From: Herpetosiphonaceae bacterium | GTDB taxonomy: Bacteria > Chloroflexota > Chloroflexia > Chloroflexales > Kallotenuaceae | Direction of reading: 5' to 3' | DNA: 12,215 bases | Assembly (NCBI GenBank): GCA_030147335.1 | Contig: JASKZZ010000379.1 | Location: forward strand, 1 to 12,215 | Shown: positions 7,973 through 12,215 of the stretch, piece after piece | How the letters are laid out: each line of letters starts with the position of its first letter | How positions within the stretch are numbered: position 1 is the first letter of the stretch | Translations under genes and position numbers: made by a program | Notes under the pieces: generated by a model | The model's input: the letters and a program-made list of their open reading frames with translations, nothing else | Database searches by the model: none | Told to the model about the DNA's origin: nothing

Positions 7973-7995
7973 AGCGGTAGCTTGGCATGTTTTTT
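7953..7995 (+). terminator. Riboswitch-controlled Rho-independent terminator
   Basis: A 13-bp stem (7953-7965 with 7975-7987, one G-U wobble) and 9-nt loop are followed by TGTTTTTT. Its 5' arm is the aptamer's conserved 3' segment, and its loop contains the 3' strand of the candidate closing stem, so aptamer and terminator cannot form together. Ligand-stabilised aptamer should block termination, which makes this a predicted ON switch. Confidence 0.87.
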
Positions 7996-8168
7996 GCTAT
8001 TGCTATCCCCGGTCTCGCAAAATGGTGTTGTTGGAATTCATCCCCTGGTTCCATAGCTCTATCCCTTGCCTGGCCTCGTTCATGTCAAGCTATTAACTAA
8101 GCAGATTGTTTTTGCTGCCGGGTAAGTAGCTCTTATGCAATTCTTGACTTTCATGTATTTCAAAGCGC

Positions 8169-8191
8169 AGTTACCATAAGCGTAACTTTTT
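8169..8191 (+). terminator. Weak hairpin followed by T-run, possible second attenuator
   Basis: AGTTAC (8169-8174) and GTAACT (8182-8187) form a 6-bp stem with a 7-nt loop, and five T residues follow (8187-8191). The stem is short and AT-rich, so termination would be inefficient, but its place in the leader of the sigma operon makes a regulatory role possible. Confidence 0.3.
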
Positions 8192-8192
8192 G

Positions 8193-8228
8193 TCGATCCC
8201 TACGTTATATATAGGTACAGGGGATCGA
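8193..8228. repeat. Inverted repeat upstream of the ECF sigma gene
   Basis: TCGATCCC (8193-8200) and GGGATCGA (8221-8228) are perfect complements around a 20-nt AT-rich centre that contains TATATATA. There is no T-run after it, so it is not a terminator. It could be a leader-RNA hairpin or a DNA operator around a secondary promoter. It ends 58 nt ahead of the start codon. Confidence 0.45.
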
Positions 8229-8286
8229 AAACAAGTAATTTATATGCGTATGCGAAGGACGTTGCGCGAGGCTAGGAGTGCGTCCC

Positions 8287-8874
8287 ATGCCCAGCTCTAT
8301 CGATCTTCCATCGGCGATTGCACGTGCGCGAGAGGGTAATCCCCAAGCGATTCGTGAGTTGTACGATGTGTATTCCGATCCCGTACGGCGGTATTGTTAT
8401 GTTCGGCTAGGTGATAATGAGTCAGCCCAGGACTGTGTCCAGGAAGTTTTTGTATGCATCTGGAAAGGTGTGAAAAACTTTGAGTACCGGGGCGATTTAT
8501 CGTTTACCGCCTGGTTGTACACAATTGCGAATAACGTACTTGTCAGTCATATTCGCAAGCGAAAGCGTGTACAACAAGTATCGTTAACACCTGAGCTTAA
8601 CCTGACTGACTCGCGAAGTCTTGACTCCGCACGCAGTATTTGCGACCGCTTGGCATTACGTCAAGCAATTGAGCAACTGACGTTGGAGCAACAGCAGGTT
8701 ATAACGTTCAAATTCTTTGTCGGCTTGTCAAACCTTGAAATTGCAGAAATCCTTGGCCGTACCGAGGGAGCTGTCAAAGCATTACAGCATCGTGCGATCA
8801 ATCGTCTGCAGCATATGTTGTCTAACGAGCGTTCCGGCCTGTTCGCAGAGTGGGGCATGCAAGAGGCGGCATAA
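8287..8874 (+). CDS. ECF-family RNA polymerase sigma factor
   Basis: A 195-residue sigma-70-type factor of the extracytoplasmic-function class. I place the start at ATG 8287 because AGGAG (8274-8278) lies 8 nt ahead of it; the upstream in-frame GTG at 8278 overlaps that site. The sigma-2 domain covers about residues 21-94 (DCVQEVFVCIWKG, then FTAWLYTIANNVLVSHIRKRKR, the -10 recognition and melting part). The sigma-4 domain covers about 123-178, with the helix-turn-helix LSNLEIAEILGRTEGAVKALQHRAINRL (147-174) for -35 recognition. Regions 1.1 and 3 are absent, as expected for ECF factors. The next gene begins 33 nt later in the same direction and encodes a membrane protein typical of partners of such sigma factors. 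Transcription is probably controlled by the c-di-GMP riboswitch at 7880-7995. The target regulon is unknown; envelope or surface functions are a guess from the partner's architecture. Confidence 0.93.
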   Translation: MPSSIDLPSAIARAREGNPQAIRELYDVYSDPVRRYCYVRLGDNESAQDCVQEVFVCIWKGVKNFEYRGDLSFTAWLYTIANNVLVSHIRKRKRVQQVSLTPELNLTDSRSLDSARSICDRLALRQAIEQLTLEQQQVITFKFFVGLSNLEIAEILGRTEGAVKALQHRAINRLQHMLSNERSGLFAEWGMQEAA

Positions 8875-8907
8875 CAGTGGTTGAAATCATGCCGAGGGGA
8901 TTGTATT

Positions 8908-11100
8908 GTGTCTAGGTTGTCGTTCACTGAAGCATTAGATCAAGCTTTGGAACTTCTCGAACAAGGCTATCCTCTCGAGTACTGTATTCAGCAGTTCCCA
9001 GAATACAGTGATGAACTGCGTCCATTATTGCAGGTCAGCGCCGACCTGCATTCACTTGCCGATATTTCATTTTCCTCATTTGAAAAAACAAGTATCGAAC
9101 CAAACTGGGAAGCATTGCTCAACGAAGTGCCCCAGCAGCCAAAGCGACGCCTCAAAGCGTTGGATTTGGGGCTAGGGCAAATCTTCACGGGTTTGCAGCA
9201 TCATCCGGTGCAGCGTTTTGCATCATTAGGCGCGGCATTGGTAATATTGTTTATGGTGGTGTGGCATGGCACAGACCAAAGTGCTCCCAACACACTACTT
9301 TATCCAATTAAGCTAACCGTTGAACGAGTTGAACTTGTGGCCGCCCAAGATTCGGCGGAACGTATCAGTTTGCATATCGAGTTCGCAAATCGCCGATTGG
9401 ATGAGCTGAGATCTTTAGCTTACCAAGAGCAAGCTGTTGATTCACCACTCATCGACGCGCTGATTCAACAAACTCGCGGCGCCATTGAGCAAGTTAAGCA
9501 AGGTGGCGTAAATGAGCCAGCAGCGTATGAGCAGCTTGTTACGCTGCTGGCAGAAACAGACGCTTCGATAAACGAGATGAAACAGATTGATGGCAATGAA
9601 CCATCAAATAATACAGCATTGCTTGAAAAAGCAGCAGTAACTGTTGCAGATCTTCGTGGTAATCTAGTCGATATAGTGGCCGATGCAAACATACCCACAA
9701 CGCCTATGCCTGCAAGTACATCAGCCATACCAACACCAACACCAACCAGTTTCGGGCAAAATGTTCCAGTTGGCGCGACAATAGTGCCGACGCCTATAGA
9801 TGAAATGCCGTACGTCGAGGAAGTCACGGCTGGTGATTCTGGTCAAGCGACCGTTGCGCCATCAACTCCAACTACTCGGCCATCAACTCCAACTGCTCGG
9901 CCATCAACTCCGCCGTTGACGGAGCCAACAGCAGCGCCAACAACAGCAGTTGTGGCTACGGCACCGACAACAGCACCGACAACAGCACCAACAACAGTAC
10001 GCACTGAAGTTCCATCAGTTACTCGAACACCAGTGCCTACAACGCCAACGGTAAACGCAACAACAAAACCAACAACACAAGTACCAGTTGAACCAACGGT
10101 TGAACCAACGGTTTGGCCAACCCAGATCAGCACGGAACCGACAAGTACACCAACATTGGAACCGAGTATTGAACCAACGATCTGGCCAACAAATACACCA
10201 TCGGCAACACCGATAAATATACCGACAACCGTACCTACATCTGCGCCAACAGCAGTTCCTACAAGCGTGCCGACATCTGCGCCAACAGCAGTTCCTACAA
10301 GCGTGCCGACGGAGGCTCCTACAAGCGTGCCGACATCTGCGCCATCGGCCGAACCTGTCGAAACTGCAACACCTTCACCGGTACAAGAACCATCTGAAAC
10401 GCCGGTTTCACCGGTACAAGAACCATCTGAAACGCCGGTTTCACCGACAGCAGAACCAACGATTGTGGTGACAACCGAGCCACCTTCAGAAGTAGTGCTG
10501 CCCACAGAAACGGCAACGGGCACGCCAATAGAAGTTCCTACCAGTGAGTCAACACCTACACCAGTTCCGTCAGAGGTTGTAACTGACGAGCCGGTTCCAA
10601 CAACACAGCCGACTGAGCCAGTTGAGCAACCGACGGATGAACCAACTCAATTGCCGGAGACGCCAATTCCTACGGTTACGGTCACAGTAACAACTGTGCC
10701 CACAATAGAAGGACCGGTAGAAACTCCAGTTGCAACCGTTGTTCCGACTGAGGTTGTTGTGCCTGAGCCAACAAGCATAGCACCTGGAGCAAGTGAAGGT
10801 GAGCTAACCCCGACCCAAAGTCCAGTACCAACACCATCGGCAGAGCCAACAACACAACCTGTTGAAGAGGAGCCGATAGTAGAACCGACCTCTACAGCTG
10901 AACCTGTTACTACAGCTAGTCGAAGCTCATTGTCTACAAACACAACGGCTATGTCCACAAACATACCCGTAAGAGACGTAGAAGTTTTGGTGATTGCAGC
11001 TAACGATGTACAAGTACATCAGTGGATATCCAAGCGTGACCAAGAAGCATTCATGGTTATTGCGATAAACAAGGAAGAGCTACTACACATACACAGGTAA
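8908..11100 (+). CDS. Membrane protein with DUF5667-like region and long Pro/Thr stalk, candidate anti-sigma factor
   Basis: A 730-residue protein starting at GTG 8908, preceded by GAGGGG (8894-8899) with about 8-nt spacing; further upstream in-frame codons lack a ribosome site. The cytoplasmic N-terminus (1-100) has FTEALDQALELLEQG and FPEYSDELRPLL, a short helical module common in Chloroflexota proteins encoded beside ECF sigma factors. One transmembrane segment spans about 104-119. The next part (about 125-255) is helical, with LYPIKLTVERVEL and LHIEFANRRLDEL, matching the DUF5667 pattern. Residues about 263-672 are a low-complexity Thr/Pro/Ser/Val/Glu region built of short PT units with recent internal duplications, probably an extended, possibly O-glycosylated stalk outside the cell. 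The last 58 residues (673-730) are non-repetitive. I infer that it holds or modulates the upstream sigma factor. There is no zinc-finger HxxxCxxC anti-sigma motif, so the mechanism is uncertain. Confidence 0.82.
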   Translation: MSRLSFTEALDQALELLEQGYPLEYCIQQFPEYSDELRPLLQVSADLHSLADISFSSFEKTSIEPNWEALLNEVPQQPKRRLKALDLGLGQIFTGLQHHPVQRFASLGAALVILFMVVWHGTDQSAPNTLLYPIKLTVERVELVAAQDSAERISLHIEFANRRLDELRSLAYQEQAVDSPLIDALIQQTRGAIEQVKQGGVNEPAAYEQLVTLLAETDASINEMKQIDGNEPSNNTALLEKAAVTVADLRGNLVDIVADANIPTTPMPASTSAIPTPTPTSFGQNVPVGATIVPTPIDEMPYVEEVTAGDSGQATVAPSTPTTRPSTPTARPSTPPLTEPTAAPTTAVVATAPTTAPTTAPTTVRTEVPSVTRTPVPTTPTVNATTKPTTQVPVEPTVEPTVWPTQISTEPTSTPTLEPSIEPTIWPTNTPSATPINIPTTVPTSAPTAVPTSVPTSAPTAVPTSVPTEAPTSVPTSAPSAEPVETATPSPVQEPSETPVSPVQEPSETPVSPTAEPTIVVTTEPPSEVVLPTETATGTPIEVPTSESTPTPVPSEVVTDEPVPTTQPTEPVEQPTDEPTQLPETPIPTVTVTVTTVPTIEGPVETPVATVVPTEVVVPEPTSIAPGASEGELTPTQSPVPTPSAEPTTQPVEEEPIVEPTSTAEPVTTASRSSLSTNTTAMSTNIPVRDVEVLVIAANDVQVHQWISKRDQEAFMVIAINKEELLHIHR
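9859..9911 (+). repeat. 21-bp tandem repeat, 2.5 copies, in the Pro/Thr stalk
   Basis: Two copies (9859-9879, 9880-9900) differ by one base, and an 11-bp partial third copy follows. Each unit encodes seven residues of the PSTPT(T/A)R type, so copy changes keep the frame. Confidence 0.85.
9961..9996 (+). repeat. 12-bp tandem repeat, three copies
   Basis: Three copies of GCACCGACAACA (third with one substitution) encode APTT units in the stalk. A similar 12-bp duplication, GTTGAACCAACG, occurs at 10087-10110. Confidence 0.85.
10237..10343 (+). repeat. 36-bp tandem repeat, two exact copies plus partial copies
   Basis: Two identical 36-bp units (10237-10272, 10273-10308) encode 12 residues each. 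A 24-bp derivative (10309-10332) and an 11-bp fragment (10333-10343) follow. Exact identity at the DNA level points to recent slippage or unequal exchange. Confidence 0.9.
10375..10446 (+). repeat. 33-bp tandem repeat, two exact copies plus 6 bp
   Basis: Units 10375-10407 and 10408-10440 are identical, with a 6-bp start of a third. Each encodes 11 residues, so the stalk changes length without a frameshift. Confidence 0.9.
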
Positions 11101-11120
11101 GTAACCGATTGTTGATAAAT

Positions 11121-11160
11121 AAAACAGGAGCTGCACTAAGTTGTGCAACTCCTGTTTTTT
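11121..11160. terminator. Bidirectional Rho-independent terminator
   Basis: A 14-bp stem (11123-11136 with 11143-11156; one C/A mismatch on the plus strand, G-U on the minus) has a 6-nt loop. It is followed by T6 on the plus strand, and the AAAA at 11121-11124 gives TTTT on the minus strand. It lies between the convergent sigma operon and ndk and can serve both. Confidence 0.92.
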
Positions 11161-11173
11161 GCAGTGCGTTAGC

Positions 11174-11629
11174 TTATTGTTCAAAGATCCAGCGATCTGT
11201 ATCGCGCTTAAAGTCCTCAAGCAGCTCCTGGTCGTTAAAGAAATTTTGTACTTCACGCTCGCCACTCTCCGGCGAGTCAGAAGCATGAATAAGGTTACGC
11301 CCAATCGAAATAGCATAATCCCCCCGAATAGTACCAGGCGCGGATTTCACCGGATTCGTCGCCCCTACCATGCTCCGAATCATTTCGATAACGTTGTCAC
11401 CTGCTACAGCGATAATGACCACCGGCCCCGATGTGATATAGGATACAAGACTTCCAAAAAACGGCTTACCCTCGTGCTCACCGTAATGTTTACGAGCCAA
11501 TGTCTCGTCCATCTGCATAAGCTTCATCCCTACAATCCGAAGTCCACGTTGTTCTAGTCGGCCAAGAATTGTCCCAACTAAGCTCCGCTGAACCGCATCA
11601 GGCTTTAAAATAATCAGTGAACGTTCCAT
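11174..11629 (-). CDS. ndk: Nucleoside diphosphate kinase
   Basis: A 151-residue cytoplasmic enzyme of normal family length that transfers the gamma phosphate of ATP to nucleoside diphosphates through a phosphohistidine. The N-terminus MERSLIILKPDAV carries K9. The active-site block NLIHASDSPESGERE holds the catalytic H115 with N112. TNPVKSAPGTIRGD (91-104) contributes the nucleotide and phosphate contacts T91 and R102. The C-terminal WIFE end is also family-typical. All key residues are intact. The ATG at 11629 follows AGGGAGG (11645-11639) with 9-nt spacing. It lies 129 nt downstream of the Roadblock gene, with a long palindrome between them, and ends at a bidirectional terminator. Confidence 0.98.
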   Translation of the reverse strand: MERSLIILKPDAVQRSLVGTILGRLEQRGLRIVGMKLMQMDETLARKHYGEHEGKPFFGSLVSYITSGPVVIIAVAGDNVIEMIRSMVGATNPVKSAPGTIRGDYAISIGRNLIHASDSPESGEREVQNFFNDQELLEDFKRDTDRWIFEQ

Positions 11630-11685
11630 CTCGCACAGCCTCCCTATGCCTCAACAAAAAACAGCAACCAAATTGTCAGATACGT

Positions 11686-11715
11686 ATTGAAGGACCGCAA
11701 TTGCGGTCCTTCAAT
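11686..11715. repeat. 30-bp perfect palindrome between Roadblock gene and ndk
   Basis: Two 15-bp arms (11686-11700 and 11701-11715) are exact complements with no spacer. In RNA it would form a strong hairpin with a tiny loop. The nearest T-run on the minus strand (TGTTTTTTG, about 11660-11652) starts some 26 nt away, so it is not a standard Rho-independent terminator for the Roadblock gene, though it may slow transcription or protect a 3' end. A protein operator is the alternative. Confidence 0.7.
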
Positions 11716-11758
11716 CAACAATTCTATCTTACTCGATGAGGCACGTTCCGGCAAGACG

Positions 11759-12106
11759 TTAGATTGGAACAGCCTCATTGATCCGTCGTGCAGCTCGGCG
11801 CATTTCCATTTTGACCAAGCCCAAGTTAACCACACGTTGGGTAATCACCACCAGGATCAAATCTTTTGCCTCAAGCAGCAAAATCGATCCTTCTTGCGCG
11901 TCGATTATGGCATCTACCAACGTTCCTACACCAATTCGCTTCGTCGACTTGTCAATCTCGCCGTACACAGCCGCCGACATAGCGCCGAGCACCTCTGCAT
12001 CCTCCGAGTCGAGCAGCGTACTCGCAACCACCAAGCCATCTTTTCCAACCAACAAACTACCGATCACTCCGTCAACACGGATCAAGTCCTCAACAATCTT
12101 GCGCAT
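11759..12106 (-). CDS. Roadblock/LC7-domain protein
   Basis: A 115-residue single-domain protein. The domain covers nearly its whole length: an N-terminal helix (RKIVEDLIRVDGVIGSLLV), the GKDGLVVAS hairpin, a central helix (EVLGAMSAAVYGEIDKSTKRIG), the EGSILLLEAKDLILVVIT strands and a C-terminal basic helix (VKMEMRRAARRI). Bacterial Roadblock proteins, such as MglB, usually bind and regulate small Ras-like GTPases in polarity, motility or secretion; no GTPase gene is visible here. The ATG at 12106 has only a weak AGAGGGA-type site about 11 nt upstream. It lies 36 nt after the end of another minus-strand gene, suggesting translational or transcriptional coupling. I give no gene symbol because these families are numerous and poorly resolved. 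Confidence 0.9.
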   Translation of the reverse strand: MRKIVEDLIRVDGVIGSLLVGKDGLVVASTLLDSEDAEVLGAMSAAVYGEIDKSTKRIGVGTLVDAIIDAQEGSILLLEAKDLILVVITQRVVNLGLVKMEMRRAARRINEAVPI

Positions 12107-12142
12107 ACCGCTGATCTTCCCTCTGTACTCGGATCCGCTTCG

Positions 12143-12215
12143 CTAACTGCTACGCGCTAGGGTCCAGCTATACTCATCCATCGCTTCACGGAAGCGATTT
12201 TGCTTCATGTACGCA
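12143..12215 (-). CDS. C-terminal end of a probable TPR protein, 5' end outside window
   Basis: The minus strand has one open frame entering from the right edge and ending at TAG 12145-12143, giving 23 visible residues (YMKQNRFREAMDEYSWTLARSS after a leading Ala). The spacing of Tyr, Arg, Glu-Ala-Met and Tyr resembles the end of a tetratricopeptide repeat. The other two minus-strand frames have stops within about 30 nt. Its stop is 36 nt upstream of the Roadblock start, so the two are probably cotranscribed. The fragment is too short for firm identification. Confidence 0.5.
   Translation of the reverse strand, partial: AYMKQNRFREAMDEYSWTLARSS

Larger units (their letters stand above)
7996..8286 (+). 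other. Non-coding leader between riboswitch terminator and sigma factor
   Basis: About 290 nt without a credible gene. It holds two hairpin-forming sequences listed separately, an isolated TTGACT (8144-8149) with no partner -10, and a TATATATA run (8206-8213) that could act as a weak secondary -10. The only short frame seen (7987-8100, 37 codons, Cys/Trp-rich) has no ribosome binding site. Read-through from the riboswitch must cross the whole segment to reach the sigma gene. Confidence 0.5.

Noticed and set aside
7987..8100. Short plus-strand frame of 37 codons starting at an ATG in the terminator
   Set aside because: No Shine-Dalgarno site; the start lies inside the terminator hairpin; composition is not protein-like. 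Treated as leader RNA.
9843..10523. Open minus-strand frame of 226 codons, Gly/Val-rich and repetitive, opposite the Pro/Thr stalk
   Set aside because: It is the antisense of CCN/ACN-rich codons, which read as GGN/NGT and rarely make stops. It has no ribosome site, and the plus-strand frame continues unbroken from the DUF5667-like domain.
12180..12198. Perfect 8-bp inverted repeat followed by TTTT on the plus strand
   Set aside because: It lies inside the coding tail of the minus-strand TPR-like gene, and no plus-strand gene ends before it.

Overview
The window looks like part of a chromosome from a member of the Chloroflexota, most plausibly the Chloroflexia and perhaps a Herpetosiphon-like lineage. 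This is inferred from moderate GC, a long MutS with lineage-type insertions, an ECF sigma factor paired with a DUF5667-like membrane protein carrying a huge Pro/Thr stalk, a stand-alone Roadblock/LC7 protein, and LysM/SH3/M23 wall enzymes. No marker here settles the genus. Genes are densely packed and have clear Shine-Dalgarno sites; several start with TTG or GTG. I see no tRNA, rRNA, CRISPR array or insertion sequence.

Left part (1-4603), all on the minus strand, is envelope-related. In transcription order it holds a lipoprotein of the phosphodiester-glycosidase (NAGPA/DUF2233) family, a membrane-anchored LysM-LysM-SH3-M23 peptidoglycan endopeptidase with its own promoter and terminator, and a large polytopic GT-C-type glycosyltransferase-like membrane protein that runs off the left edge. 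Middle part (4604-7797): a divergent promoter region with a perfect inverted pair of consensus DnaA boxes (4681-4701), then mutS on the plus strand.

Right-middle part (7798-11160) is the most interesting. Downstream of mutS lie a strong promoter, a recognisable GEMM-I (cyclic-di-GMP-I) riboswitch aptamer, and a Rho-independent terminator whose 5' arm is the aptamer's conserved 3' segment. This arrangement predicts that ligand binding turns expression on. After a further leader of about 290 nt comes a two-gene operon: an ECF sigma factor and a 730-residue membrane protein with a short cytoplasmic N-terminus, one transmembrane segment, a DUF5667-like region and a Pro/Thr-rich stalk of about 400 residues. 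The likely circuit is that c-di-GMP permits transcription of a sigma factor together with its candidate membrane regulator, tying the second messenger to an envelope or surface regulon.

Right part (11121-12215), minus strand: the tail of a probable TPR protein, a Roadblock/LC7 protein, a 30-bp perfect palindrome, and ndk (nucleoside diphosphate kinase). A bidirectional terminator separates ndk from the convergent sigma operon.
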